In this document: one piece after another, positions 48,301 through 62,206 of the stretch
Layout of the letters: each line of letters begins with the position of its first letter
Position numbering within the stretch: the stretch's first letter is position 1
Origin: Oreocharis arfaki
Lineage: Eukaryota > Chordata > Aves > Passeriformes > Paramythiidae
Direction: 5' to 3'
Assembly (NCBI GenBank): GCA_013398015.1
Contig: VZRR01012752.1
Span: forward strand, 1,383,680-1,447,679
Length of the DNA stretch: 64,000 bases
Notes under the pieces: model-generated
The model's database searches: none
Told to the model about the DNA's origin: nothing
Seen by the model: only the letters and a program-made list of their open reading frames with translations
Made by a program: the position numbers and the translations under genes

Positions 48301-51256
48301 GCATAAAGGTGCATCAGCCAGCCCTGTCCTGATTGCTCCTCCCAGCCTTTGGTACCATCAAAGGGTTCTTGTTTTGGTCTAGAGTTGGAGAGTGCCTCTG
48401 TTCAATAGTCCAGTTTTCTAATAATTCAGTCTCATGAGAAGGAACTGAATGATGGTTTTAAGGTTTTTGTGCTACCAAATGAAGCTTGCAGTCATTCCAG
48501 TCTGAGGTAAGAACCAGTCTCTTTTTACACTGCCTCCAAAGTTTCTGGAGAGAAAAAGACCTGCTGAATTTAACCATGACTATTTTCACAGTACATCTTA
48601 AAATTCAGAAAACTAAAGCTTAGCTGCAGTCTGTGCCGTGTGTTGGAGCTGAGCTGTGGGCAAATTCTGTAAGCGTACTAATATTGCCCTAAGAAAGGCA
48701 TTCATCTGAACAAATAAATAACTTCCTAGAAATCTCTTTGGGTAGATTTCCCCATAAGGATAATTCAGAAGAATGTTATCACAGAATTGAGACTCTTCTG
48801 AAATACCAATAAAAACTAGTAGGTGACTGGAATTTTATTTAGTAAGTTGTCAGGACTTGCTGTCTAGAGATCTAAATAATGTACCATTAAGAGAATGTTA
48901 CCCTCATACAATATTGCTCTTGATTTAGTAGACATTGACATCATATGTGTCATATGGCAGTCATATACACTTAACAGTTGACCCTTTTTAGCCTTGAATG
49001 ATTAGTTCAATCAAACCTTGTGTTAGGAGAAATTAGGGATATGATACTGTGTTTGCAATATAATACAAAAAAATGGCACTAAAAACCACCTGTTTTACTC
49101 AGCTCCTGGAAATGCACTCATCCTTTCTTTAGTAACGGCCTGGCTCCTCCGATGTTTGGGAAACTGTTTTGCCTGTGTTTCTGCATGAGTTGATGAGAAT
49201 CTCATGAGCCATCCTTAGATTTATATTTTAGAATATTTTTTCTTTGTCCGTTCTGTTCACTGTGCTATGTTGTTGTTGAAGGCTCTGCAAAGGTGTTATG
49301 AACTTCTTTAGTATTCTATATAAGAGGACCTTCTATTATCTCCTTAAATCAAGCCTTTCCAATGAATGCATATAGGTAAGTGCTGGTCTTGCTGTCTTTA
49401 ACTACCATGCAGTGATGTTGATCTACCTTTTTACCTACTACTCATTTTCCTACCATTTTAAACAGTAACTAATATTTGGTTGCATTAAGCTAGACCTCTT
49501 ATTCTGATTAACAGAGACAATTCATTGTAAATTGGGATGTCCTCAGGAAAATAAGGAGCAGGAAGACATAAATTTATTTCCGTAATATAAACTTGTGCAA
49601 TTTTTGCCTTTGGGACTTTCTTTTTTTTGTATACATTGTGAGACCTTAATGGCTTTGTCTCATTAATCACAAAAGCTACATCTAATAGTGGTGACAATTG
49701 AAGCACACACAAGGAGAATGTGCTTCCTAGGGTTTGAAGCTGGCTTAGGTATTAAGTCTAGTTTGCTTTTACTTCCAGGGTTTATTAAAGTTTATATATA
49801 TATGGGGGAAGCTCCAGGGTAGAGTATCATACCGCTGTGTTTAATCACTCAATCTGGAACTTCTGGATTGCCCACAAACTTGCTGCTTTGGCTGAGGGTT
49901 CAACAGATTACGTTGATAGTCTTTGTGCCCTCTTTGAAAGGGAGCAGAGAAGGGTTGCAGTAATCACCAGACTTCAGAGATTCTTGTTTTCTTTTGAACA
50001 TGCACAGGCTCGGCTATATTTTCACAGCAGTGACAAGATCCCATCCTGTGATTTGAAAGTGAAGTTGTATTTATTATTCACAGTTGTTTTCAAGGGGGAG
50101 TCTTGCAAAAAATGAGTGTTTCAGACAAAATGCTCCCTTTTCTCACTGTCCCATGTTTCTGAAGTTGATGGATTTTTTTAATTGTGCTTTTAACTTTGAA
50201 GAGGAAGCTAGACTGGTACACTGGCTCAGTTTGCTGACTTTTATAAGCAGCAGGGTAGTCCCAGGGGCTGTGCTGGGCAGCCGTCTTAGGTGTGTCTGCT
50301 TCTGCATCTTAATAAGCACAGCCAAAAGAGCTGAAGCCAGCTGCAGGCTGTTCTTGGGAGGGATGTTTCAGATTCTGTTCACCATCAGCTGTCATTTGAC
50401 AGCTTTGGAAGGCTGATGTTGGCTCAAGATGCTCAGTGTTGAAGGGCTGTGAAAGTCAGGATGTTTTGAGCCAGCTGGATGTCCCTTGACAAGGTGTCTG
50501 CCACTGCCTCTAGTGTTTGGGATAGTCATCGTGAGTTGAATTACAAGGGTTATGTGAATATCTTTAGAGTTTGAGTTGGATTTCTCCTAATTACTTGGTT
50601 TACAGTTTCCTGGTTGCTGATACTAGAAAGGGGTAAACATTTTAATCTGTTGCTTTGTGTACTGAGTGTTAGTCATCATGGTTCTACATTAAATCAATCA
50701 GTTGTTTTACCTAGGGAAGAGCTCTTCAGAATAACTCGGCCTTGATTTGCCTTTGATCTGTGCATCAAACCATAGTGCTTCTCTTGGTTGCTTTCTTGTG
50801 ACTGCTGAATAACATTTTGAGAATTCTTCTGCTGTGAATCATTATTTGGCACGTACATGGAGAACTACAGGATCTAGCTGAAAACTGACATCTTTCCACA
50901 TCCTGCTGATCTTGACCATATTGCAGAACAGTGGTGATCTCTTGTACTTAGGACTTCTGAGTCTTGTGTCATATTTCAGACAAGCTTTTAATCTTGGTTT
51001 TGGGCTTATTGTCACAAAAAAAAATTGTATTGAATAAAATGTCTGTGCAATGTATTAATGTATTAATATATAATGTCTTTTGTTTTATTGGTCCTCACTT
51101 ACAACTCCAGGTCAAGAAGCTGTTTATTTTAGCAGGGCTACTTGCTCAGCATCCAAACTAGTAATGATACCAATCTCTTTTATCTCAGATACTTGAAAAT
51201 GAACGACCAAATGATCAAGATCAGCTTACAGAGTGGTATGCTTATTTTAAAAATAC

Positions 51257-51273
51257 AAAAAAAAAAAAAAAAA
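51257..51273. repeat. Poly-A tract, 17 bases
   Basis: A17 preceded by an AT-rich stretch and followed by C/T-rich sequence. No retrocopy body is recognised upstream. Confidence 0.85.
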
Positions 51274-54200
51274 GGAACTTTCACTTCCTTTCCCTGTCAT
51301 CCCCTTCACCCCCTGCCTTTTTTTACCCCACCAGATGCTCTTCCAGACTTTCAGCTGGGAATAGCTAATAGTTCCCTGGTACTGCACACTGTATGCTGAA
51401 ATCTAAATTGAACAAGTATTGCATAATTGCTGAGACCAGAAGCAGGCACTTCGGGGAAATTACCAAATACTGCATGACTCCTGATTAAAATTTTGCATTG
51501 GGAAGGAGTTAGACTCTCCCAAGTGCAGGCTAGGATTATGATATGAAAAACAAAGCATCCTGCATATGCAGTGTTAAAATGAAAACCGTATGTAATACTA
51601 CAGTGCCTTGGAACAATTGTAAGTGAGAACATGTGAGCCTGCAATAGAGTTTAAAATGTGTGTAATAAGCACGGTGTGTTTTCTCCTCTCCTGCTGGTAC
51701 ATTACCCCTTGATGCAATTTCACTTCATACAGCAATTTGTAGATTTATGAGGCTTCTTTGTTCCTCATCTCCAAATATTATTAGCTTTTGACTTTATTTC
51801 AAAGTTTTTGCCCTGTTCCTAGGGCTTCTCTAAAGTTTTGCTCTACAACAAGAAAGTTAGTGTCCATTCAGACATAAAATACAGGAGATTACAGAGGTCT
51901 TTTAAATTTTAACTTTAGGATGCACCAGAAGTAAACACTTATCAGGCAACCCAGTGTTTGCAAACAGATTTGGTGGCAAATGCAGGAGACATCACATCTT
52001 TTAGTTAGTGGCCTTTAAACTAATGGTTAGACTTCTCTGCTGTGAGGCAGCATGGAATTTGTGGGACTCCTGTAGCTACTTTTCAGAAACACCTCTACAC
52101 TCTTGGCAAGATTTTGAAAGATGTTAATGTATACTTAGCTGCCTGCAGCTAGTATTAATGTGAAAGCCTTATTAGGTGCTTAACAGCATCATTAGCTCCC
52201 TAAATACCTTTTAAACTGTTTGTCTTTGCCAAAAGGATCACAAACTTTGCTGGATAGGTCTTTTAAACTCAGTTCTAGTGCTCAGGTTTCTCAGCCTGTG
52301 CTAAGACAGGTAATGTCAGGTAGAAAGTACATACAAGTAAAACTAGACACAGTTTGACAACTATATGATGGGGTTTTTTTCAGTCTGTACTTCACAGGGA
52401 AACTGGGGAAGGTACAGGATCTGCAGGTCTCAAAAGTGATTGTCAAATGGTTGTTTCAATGAGCCATATAAAGACTTCTCTTCAGAGAGGGAAGTAAGGA
52501 AAGCCAGTAGGAAAGTGGACTGGCCTTGGAGTTCAGTTCAGTTCCTAGCTCTGGTTCAAACATTCTGAATGTATGTGCATCACACTTTGTTTTTGTAATA
52601 GGGCCAGGGAGTCTCTAACCTCCTGCTTAATATTGTCACCATAACAAATGATTCTTAATCTTAGCAGCAACATAATAAAATAGAAATAAGAGATTAAAAA
52701 AAACTCCCAGACATACGACTGAGCAGAAGCTGCTTAAGGGACCTAGGGTAGATTTTCGACTTCATGGTGGCCTCCATTGGTTTGTACCAAGCAATTCCTG
52801 GAATAATCTGAAATCTTCTATCCTACAGTTCAGCTTCTCTGTTCTGCTGTGCACCTTCCCAGCCTTTCTCCAGAGCCTCAAGTCAAGCATGAGTGGGCAG
52901 TGCATACTCTCTACTACACAGACTGCCTTAGCATACAATTCAGAAATTATATGTTGTCTTAGGCAATGAATCACTTTGTAATTTTATCACTGTGCTTTAA
53001 GATTCATAATCCATCCCTAACCATGATCATTTAACAAATCAGCACATCATTGGATCATTTTCAGAGAGGTTTGCTGGAGAAACTTTTTTTAATATAGGAA
53101 TTGGATAATAAGAAAGAATCCTACAAGTATGGTGGTTGCAAAAGAAAGTTCACGAAAAATGGGGCATTGTTTACAGATAGAGGAAGGCAGCCCAATAACA
53201 GGAGACACATTAAAGGTTGAAGTCCTCTTCTACTCTCCCATTAGTCTTTGTAGACAAAGCTTCTTTCCTGGCAAAGTGGTTTGGGAGAGAGAGGAGCATC
53301 CAGCAACTGGGGAGCAAGAGTGTAAGGATTACTTCTCTAAATAGCTGGATATACCGAAATTGATGACCCCACAAGGCTCATATTCAATGCCAATTTGACT
53401 TGCAGATAAGTGAGTTTCTGGTATTTGTTGTCAAAGTCAAATATGTGTAAAGTAGACCTTTTTATTTTAATATGACCTCCTGACATCACACTGCCCAAAC
53501 TGTTTCAAAGAAGTTTCTTGGACTATTTGTTGGCTGCATTTTTAAATCTGAAGCATAAAATGGTTATTGTATCTTTCCCTGTATGCTATTCTTACGGCCC
53601 TTCAGTATATTCTTATTTTTGTGCTTATCTTTAATTAGGTATTTTCCTATTTTTCTCCATCTCTGAGCAGGTGTGGTGGTCATTGCACATATAGTAGACG
53701 TTTTGCCTGGTTCTGAAACTCAGAATAATTTTTAAGATGATAATGTTTAGTGTCATAGAGAGATGGGATTTTTTTATTACCAGATCAAGTTCATGTGGTA
53801 TAATTAACATGTTTCATCCAGATCAAATCTCCAGAGCTTTGCTGTCAACACAGAGCAGCATCCTAGAAAGCAGTTTCCTGTTTGGCTGGGGTTCTGTTAG
53901 CAGTGCTGCCAAAAGATGCAGTTGTGTTTCCCTTTGCCTCCTCTGTGCCAGCGCCAGGACTCAGAGATAGCTGACTGGGATCCCAGCACCAGTAATCCCA
54001 GTACAGAATGGGGGATGGGGAGAAAGTGCTACATCTGGCCAGAGGTGAAAGGCTAGTATGTGACTAGCCACATGAGAGCAGCACTAATGTGGGCTGGCTG
54101 CAGTTTGTGAAACCACATCCTAGCAGATATCTGCTGGATATATTTGAATTGCGTTCGTTTGCTCAGATTTAAGAGGCTTTTCACAAGAATTTCTAAAGTC

Positions 54201-57200
54201 ATGAACTTGGCTGTAGATTCCTAACCAAATGGTGAGTCTGTGCTCCAGATTGTGGAATTATAAGGACTTCTTATGGAAACGAGCACTGAAGTTTCTCCCT
54301 ATGAAGAAATCTCTTCATGTCAGAGCTGTAGTTAATGAAGCTTCCCACATAAAGATGATGTGAGACTGCTACATAGCATGGAGAGTTTTACTCCAGATAC
54401 ATAATTCCGTGCCAAGTTTTGGAGAAGAACATTTCTTCTTATAGAAGTGAGTTAATACTGTTGTTCTGTATAAAAGGGGAAACAAAGGGCAGAAAGGCTG
54501 GGGGAAAGACAGGATTCTGGTCAGAATAGGATGTTGACTGGTCTCTTAGTCTTGATGTTGCATTGCACACCACTCTGTAATCACAGGGGTATGTAACAGC
54601 TCGCCTCTGTGGATGGAGAGTGAGCAGACTGTGCCTGCTGGGAAGGAGATGTGCCTCCAGCTCCATTTCCTTCAACTGCAGCTTCTGAGGATGGGGTTCC
54701 CATGTGACTGGTAAGGCTCAGTGTATGGTGATGTCACGTGGAGTTTGCCTTTTATGTAAAAGCTTCTTGGTTTCCTTTCATCAGCCTTCAAAAATTCTCA
54801 GCTTATTTATCTATTTGCCACTGTGTGCCTCAGGGGAGAGGACTTAAATTTAGAGATACTGCATATATGACCAAACCAAAAAAAGGCTATTCAGCAACCT
54901 CTCTTTGCTGAGTGACCTTTTCAGCTTCTGAAATGAAGATTATGTGCTAGGTAAAACATTTTACTGGAGTGGTAAATAACATTATTCTAAGAAGATAGTG
55001 TTTTGGTGGCAGGAAAGTTACATGAGGATGGGTATAGTTGTGACTTTCTCTAGATAAAGCTGTGTTTAAGTGATAAACAAGGATCATATGTCTTCTATGA
55101 CTCCACAGAAATGTCTCGAAGTCCTTAACTTGAGTGCATTTAATGCTGCTAAAAGTTCAGGGAGTTTGCAGCCCACTGGAATAGTTCTTTCTGCTTAGAC
55201 AGGAAAGCAAGTGGGCGGCAGAGCTGGCTGATGGCAGCATCAGTGTGGTGTGCTTCAAGCCACAAGTAACTAAAGGCATACGCTGTCAGGGCTTCACATG
55301 AACTTTTGCTTTCATTATTTACTTTTTATGCCACTTGATCACCTCTGACTTACTGCAATACATTGGGATTTTAAGGGCAGATAAAAATCATCTCTCTGCT
55401 GTTAACATAGGAGATTGAAAAATGCATTGTGTGTATGTTGGTGTAACTGAAATTCAAGTTAGCAGGACCAATAAACACAGAACCAGAGGATGGAATGGCT
55501 GGAGCACATCTAGGAGTCTCATCAGACAAAGGTAAGTCTGCAGATAAGATACAGATGACTGCATAGGTCTGCAGGTGCCATATATGATGGTTAGAAGAAG
55601 TTCTTACAAGATAGAAGCTCTTCTTTCCGTTTCCCAGTAAACTCCTTTTTCAACACAGTCTTTTTAAGGAAGTCAGAAAAAATATTGTATTAGGGCCAAA
55701 AAGTGGTGCTAGGCAATGATGTTTCCTAGACGAAGATGATTCCCATTTGATTTCAGGTAATGATATTGTTTAGGTAGGGAAGTGAATTAATGAGATTCAG
55801 TTACTTAGATGTATATCAGAGTAGAGTAAATTTTCAGGCAGTTTTTGTGAACTACTACTTTGTGAATGCTACATGCTGTTCTGCTGTCTTGGAAAACCCA
55901 CTTTTCCTTTGGAGCAGAAAGTCATGGAGTAAAGGGCATTGGCACAGCTGTGGCAGGCCAGCTCTCAGGGTTTCTGCTCTCCCTCTATACCAGCTGGCAG
56001 AAGGCTGGTGCATCTGCTCCTCCCATTAGCAGCTGCCCTTCTGGGTCAGGAGTATTTTAATACAGAGCTCCAGTGACTGCTGCCTTTGTGGAGAGTTACC
56101 TGAGCTAGCAAACCATAGGGATTTCTCCTTCTTGCTGTCTGTATATGTGATATTGAAACATAAAGAGGGGGAAAATGTTGAAACTAGATCCTATGCTGAT
56201 CTTCTAATTCTTAAATAAGACAAGCCATTCCTATTAATGCAGAGTGATTTTGCTGTTTCCACTGACTGTATATCTGCAGCACTGAGGCATAGCCCTTAGC
56301 AAATTGTTCAGGATGTAACATTGTGTCTGTTCTGTAATATCACCAGTTTGTACTCTGAAACCTCAGCAGTACCTACGGTATCTGAAAAAAACATAGAAAA
56401 TGTATCTATGTTGAAGTTGAAAGAAGAGTTCTTTTTACAGCTGTAAAAGCAAAGGCACTGAGGATGTGGTACTAACTTTGGCATTCAATTGATGTGCTTT
56501 TGGTACAGCCTCACACCTAGCTTTAGGAGGCTAGCTCCTGCAGTCCTGGGCAGGAGGGAAAGGACTGTTCAGACCAGGAATTAACAGAAGTGCTGCTACT
56601 CTTTCCAACCTTTGGGATAGAATTCACAATTCTGCCTTGAATATTGATGTTTTTCAGATCAGAAAGCAGAAAACTAAAGTGGCAATGGGTGGTAGTGTTT
56701 ACTGTATCAGAGGGTGGAGAAAAAGGATCCTCTGAATTAGAGGTAGGAGAAAAAGCTTATCTACAAAGCAAGTGCTGCAGTGGAAAACAGTGTTTGTGGT
56801 TTTGACAGATGAGAGGAAAGGATCAGTTAACGGTGAAACAGTGAAGCTTAGGAATAGTTTCTCTCAACTCCTCCATTGTTTCACTTTCCTAAACACTGAT
56901 ATTAGTGAATGAGAAGGAGTTGAAAAGTTACAGCTCTGTGTGATGTTTGACTGAGACAAGAAAGAAGTGAAAAGGAGCAAAAGGTGGTAACTGGATAGTT
57001 CTGGATTTTACTCAATTATGAGCACAGATAAAGCTCAGTATCTGTTGGATCACTGAGCCTTCATAAGGAGCAGACAATACAACTCTGTCCCTTTGTTTAG
57101 AATAAGATTAGTTTCTTACTGATGCTTGAAAGGATCCAGCTGGTTGGAAGCACCCATATTTACCCAGGAAAGGAGTATTCCTATTTTGTTTGGAGGTAGT

Positions 57201-58448
57201 TTTCACTTGTTGTTACTGGACTTACCCTTTCCTATTGCAAAAAAAGAAAAGTCCCATTCTGTTTAAATTCCCCTTCTTTCTTAACTCTCTGAGGGAGTTC
57301 TATGTAGTGCCAAATTTTTACTTTGATTTGGTAATTTTTAAAGTACTCCAAAGCATTGGATGGTGGCTAGATACTGTTGGCTCAAAAGCAGCGAAACCCC
57401 AGGTAAGGTTCTGCATTTATGCTTCTCTTTGGGACTTGATTCTTTGTGATGGCTAATGACCTGGAATTTTTGTGAAGTTATGTATTCTTCAAGGAGATCC
57501 TTATAAATTTAAATTCAGCTTTCAGGATCTGTAGGCTGAGAACCTATGTATGTTGGAGACCTAAGAAGAGTGCAACCAGGAGGTAAGGCAGCCTGGCCCT
57601 GAATAGGAAGGGAAGGAGCCTTGTGTGGCCATGAGCTTGTGTCTTCAGGTGAGATTCATTTGCCTCACTTCAGATGTTTGTATCCTCCTCTCTTTAAGAC
57701 TGTCTAGACCATTATAATAGTGAAAAAATACAGGCATTTCTAAGGCATGACTTGTGATCTTTTATAAGATGAGATGAACTGGACCTGCAAGAGAGGATTG
57801 TTCCTTTGTGAAGTGGAGCTTGAGGTTACCAGAGTCCATGCAAATGTTGTCATCACGGAGGGCCGCAGCTTGGGCAGAACATCACCACGGTGCTGGGGGA
57901 CATGCCTGGCACTGGACACTGCTAGAAGCGAAAGGAAGAGAAAGGGGCTGGGAATCTGCTACTTGGGAATCCACACCAGGAGCAATGTTGTAATAGAGCT
58001 CTTAAGAGGAGCACGGCCTATCTGAGAACTGCTGGTTTCCTGTTTTGTGGTTTTTTGTTTTGTGGTTTGGGGTTTTTTTTAATCCCACTTTGGAGTGAAG
58101 GAGTTATATAACAACCGTGTCAGCACACCCACACCAGCAGAGGTGACACAGTTACAGGGTAAGAAGAGCAAACCAAGGATGCTTCTTGCCCAGGAATTTA
58201 AAAAAAAAAATGGGCTGTTTGGAAGTGCTTAGTTGCAGTGATGGCAGCTCCAATTTTTCTGTCCTTAATTTTGTGGTAGTCATTGTCTGTCTTGAAAGTG
58301 TGGCTTCGAAGCTGTTGCAGCTTTATGTGAGAATCTGTAATGCTTTTTTTTCTTCGAAGCCGCTTGATATTATGCTTTAGAAAAAAAATTGGGAAATCTG
58401 GTTCACAGAGCATTTTATCCATATGCTCTTTTTAATTAACCATTGAAG

Positions 58449-58481
58449 ATATTACTTTTTTTTTTTTTAATTTTTTTTTTA
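58449..58481. repeat. T-rich low-complexity tract
   Basis: Two T runs split by AA. No further structure is evident. Confidence 0.8.
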
Positions 58482-59600
58482 CCTTAGGAAGTTTGGGGCC
58501 ACTTTGGTAGTTATAGTTTGGCTATTTGAATTTTGGGCATATTGATTTGACAGTCAAATATGAAGTTAGGGGGAACTTTTTGATTTAGATACTTAGTCAG
58601 AAGTAATCTAATTTTTTTTTTCTTATGTGTCGAGAACTTTTTCGGACTTTTTGAATAGACAACTCAAAACTGAGTATAACAGAAGAGAATGCGGATAAGA
58701 CATGTCTTGTGCTTTTTTTTATGATTAAAAAAGCTGGAAAAGTTATATTTTTCAATGGAAAATTCACAGCTAGCAGGTTGGTTTCAGTTTTTATTCATTC
58801 TGACTGTGTGTCTCAGAAGAGTAAATGACAACAAAAGAATTAGATTTTCTAGTAGTTTTTCTGGCCTATGAGCATCTAATTATGTTTATTAACCTGCAGT
58901 AAAAAACAGTTGTCAGAGCACAGGACATGTTGATGGAATTACTTTCACTGTGTATCTTATGATAGGAAAATGCATACAGACAGATCAATATAACATTCTA
59001 ACATTCCTTATGAAATGTGTCTGTTCTGGGGAAGACTTGGGGAATGATGCTAATGCAGATGCATCTCTGAAAATGTCTTGCTGATAGTTTCAGAAGTTTC
59101 AGTGCTCGTAGTGAAAGAGAGAAAGGTAGGGAGGGGAAATCTGGTAAAAGCAAGATTGTGCTCCATTTTTGCTTGGTGAGTATAAAAAAGGTACTCTGGT
59201 AACCCAGCCTTTCTGGAGGAAGTTTCTGAAAGCTTTCCTTACAGCAGTTCTGAGCATCCACCAGGCCTCGTTTATCCTGGAGAGTAAATTGTCTATCTTT
59301 GTCCTTCTGAAACCCTGTAAGTTGTTTGTTGAAATTTGTTTGTTGTTTAATAAGTCCAAATGACTCCTGACACTTTATTTCCTATTGTAACTGCGTGCTG
59401 AGCAGGGGACTGATATTTCCATGCATCTGTCTATCATAACTACCAAGATCTTGCTCCTAACAGGTAATTGTTTACTCTAGCTCACAGCTGTCTTTATAAA
59501 GTTAATACTGTTTTTCCTGTATGCGTGATTTAACTACACTGAATGTTACCTGCCATTTTATAGTCTATTCACTCATTTTTCATAAAATCTTTGTTTTCTA

Positions 59601-60150
59601 GTCCTGGTTTAAGCCCAGCAGGCAACTAAGCACTGCAGAGCAACTCACTCACTCTCCCTCCTCTTGGCTTCCAGCAGGATAGGGGAAGAGAATTGGAAGG
59701 GTCTTGTGGGTTGAGGTAAGAACAGTTTAATAAGTAAAGTATAGTAATGGCAATAAATTGTAATGAAAAGGAAAATAAACCCCAAGAAAGACAAGTGATG
59801 CAAATAAAATCACCACCAACTGTCTGTTGCCCAGCCAGTCCCTGAGCAGCAGCCTGCTGTCAACCTTCCCCCAGGTTTATATGCTGAGCATGACACCATA
59901 AGGTAGGGAATGTCCCTTTAGCCAGCTGGGGTCACCTGTCCTGGCTGTGTCGCCTTCCAGCTTCCTGTGCACGCTCAGCCTGCTCGCTGCTGGGGTGAGA
60001 GGCAATAAAGGCCTTGTCTCTGTGTAAACAGTGCTCAGCAACAGCTGAAATATTCCTGCATTATCAGTGCTGCTCCCAGCTCAAATACAAAGCATAGCCC
60101 CATACTAGATACTATGGAGAAAATTAATTTTAGTGCAGCCAAACCCAGTA
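59601..60150 (-). mobile_element. Solo LTR of an avian endogenous retrovirus, minus orientation
   Basis: About 550 bases recognisable as a common bird ERV LTR, read on the minus strand. The 5' end is at the right (reverse complement of GCAGCCAAACCCAGTA). It then shows TGTCCTGGCTGTG-type blocks in antisense, a TATA-like box (reverse complement of TTTATATGC, 59877-59885) after a CATGCTCAG block, and an ATTAAA poly-A signal variant (reverse complement at 59726-59731). The 3' end is at the left (CTGGTTTAAGCCCAGC). No gag, pol or env sequence flanks it, so it is a solo LTR left by recombination. A clean target-site duplication is not evident, and the terminal TG/CA appear mutated, suggesting some age. 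The subfamily is not assigned. Confidence 0.88.
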
Positions 60151-61059
60151 AATTTCTGTAGTTTGCCTTTTTCATTTATTAACTTGAGACCTTGAAGGCC
60201 TTTTTTTGAAAGTTTCTTGAAGTAGAGGGACTGGGTTCTGCACTGGCTTGTGGCTTGAACTCCAGCAGCCGTGTAAGTCAGGATGTTCCGTTACAAAAGC
60301 CATGACTCTTCCCAACAAGATTATATTTATCCAGATAGCTCATAATTCCATTCTTCACTGAAGTTTTTTTTAGCAGATACAGCACAAATCTCAGGCTTAA
60401 TGTCTTGCCCACAGTCTCCTGAAAGTCTGTCACCTTTTCTACCACACAGTCCTCTACTACCAAGTTTTAATTGAGAGGTGACACACCATTGTGTTAGTAA
60501 TTCACCGATTTCATGCTTGAGTTTCTCTACGATTCCTGGGTTGAGTGCCATCTGGTTCCGGTGAGCTGTTAGTGTTTATTTTGTTGGTTCCTGCTGATTT
60601 TCCTCGTAGTCATTGCACTTTCAAACACATCCATGGAGACCCCTGCAAAGAGGGGTCCTGGTAGGGGAATCCTGAGAAATAGTGTTTCAATATCAGAGCG
60701 TGTGACAAAACTCAGTAAGACTTTATAGGAGGGAAAAGTGATTTTGTTTTAATATAAAACGGGTTTTGTTCCACGCTCTCACACCTGTGTACATACAGTC
60801 ACCAAGATAGTTCTGTCCAAATAGTTTAGCACTCAGGCACCAAGATGTGTGTATCCAAGTTGTTGGTCCAGGATTCCTTGCAGTGATAATGGAAGACAAG
60901 GGAATTGATCTGCTGAGTTCTCTTCACAACTTCTAGACCCTTAGTTTGGCAGGCATATGGGTAATCCCTTCATCTCTTCTCACGCCTGCATCATTTCAAG
61001 TAAGTTTCAGTCTCTTGTTTTAGACTTCTTTTCCAGATTTTAGTGTCCTGAAACACTAC
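60151..61059. other. Intronic stretch without recognised features
   Basis: Between the solo LTR and the old LINE remnant there are only short, unsupported open frames and no recognised repeat. Part of it may be further decayed LINE sequence, because the neighbouring remnant has an indistinct edge. Confidence 0.4.
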
Positions 61060-62060
61060 ATGTATATGTGCTGCAGTTTGTTGACCTACTAATCTAGGTA
61101 CCATCCACAAATGCCATTATTATATTATTATATTCCCTCTTCTGTTGGTTTTTTTCCTGGTGTTTCATGCTCAAACATTAACATTTATTCTCAGTTCATA
61201 CCAGTGTTCATATTTCTATTAAGGTTCTTTGCAGAGGCTCCCCAGTGTCTTGTACTATCACCATCACTGCAGTGAATCTGCCTGATGTACTTTCTGTAAT
61301 GCCTTTGTTTTCCGAGTCTTCCCTTACTACTCTGATGATGAGTTGCCTCCTGGAGCTTCTGGCAGGTTTCCTGTTCCTGATATATTTGAAAAAAGATTTG
61401 TCATTAGTGTCTGCCAGTTGTTCATATTATCTTTTGTTTGTTTTGCCTGCCTTGGTGTGCTTTTACATTTATTTTACCGTATTTTATGATCTGTCGAGCT
61501 GTGTTTTTCTATTTGGATTTGACATCAGCTTTTTTGAAGGTAACTTCACTCCTACACTGCTGTTCTAACCAGTCTGGTTTCCTTTCTTCCTTTCTCGGTT
61601 TTTACTTAATAGGAAATATGTACCTGCCTGGTTTTTCTGGTTGTCTCTGTTCATAATCTCCACAGTGCCTGCAAAGGTTTAAATGCTTTATCTGGCCCTT
61701 TCAGATTCTCTTAACAAGCTTCCTTACTTGTCATGTTTGCACTCTCTGAAGCTGGATGCAACTGTAGGTTTATTTTTCATCTCCATTGTTCCAACTGGGA
61801 AGCTATTCCATGGAAGAGTTTTCAAAATCTTGTAGCTGAAGAGCCGCTCTATATTTAGGACTAAATCAAGGATAGCATTTTCTTTTGTAGGCTTCCTAAT
61901 CAGCTGCTTCATGAAACAGTCACTGATTTAATGCAAAAAAAAGTCACATCCTGGTATGATGGGATATTTGTGATCTATATTGAAAGGAAGTGAGCTGAAG
62001 TCTCCCATTACGATGCTCTGCTTTCATCATATTACATTAAGTGTTGCTATTCTTATTAGG
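61060..62060 (-). repeat. Ancient CR1/L3-like LINE remnant, endonuclease to linker part of ORF2, minus strand
   Basis: Decayed ORF2 read on the minus strand from right to left. A GDFSSLPF segment at about 61985-62006 matches the GDFN(Y)P motif of the APE-type endonuclease, with Ser for Asn. It is followed in the open frame 61724-61912 by KQLIRKPTKENAILDLVLN, matching the conserved QLV.EPTR...LDLVL block. Farther left, at about 61380-61410, NDKSFFKYIRNRKP corresponds to the N.KGFFKYI..KRK segment just before the RT domain. Stops and frameshifts make it inactive. The left edge is uncertain. The family assignment rests on motif order recalled from CR1/L3 proteins. Confidence 0.75.
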
Positions 62061-62206
62061 TGGTGTTAAGGACCAAATACCTTCCTGTCTCAGCCTGGAA
62101 TTAAGGACATGAGTATGCTGCTTTAATTGTGAAAATGATAGGTTGATATATTTGAAATAAGAGGAAATGAATATACTTGTAAATCAGAGTTGTACTTTAT
62201 TTAGCA

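Noticed and set aside
57774..58025. Less AT-rich segment open in two frames in intron 3
   Set aside because: The overlapping frames have no recognised product, ATG context or splice sites; likely chance in locally GC-richer sequence.
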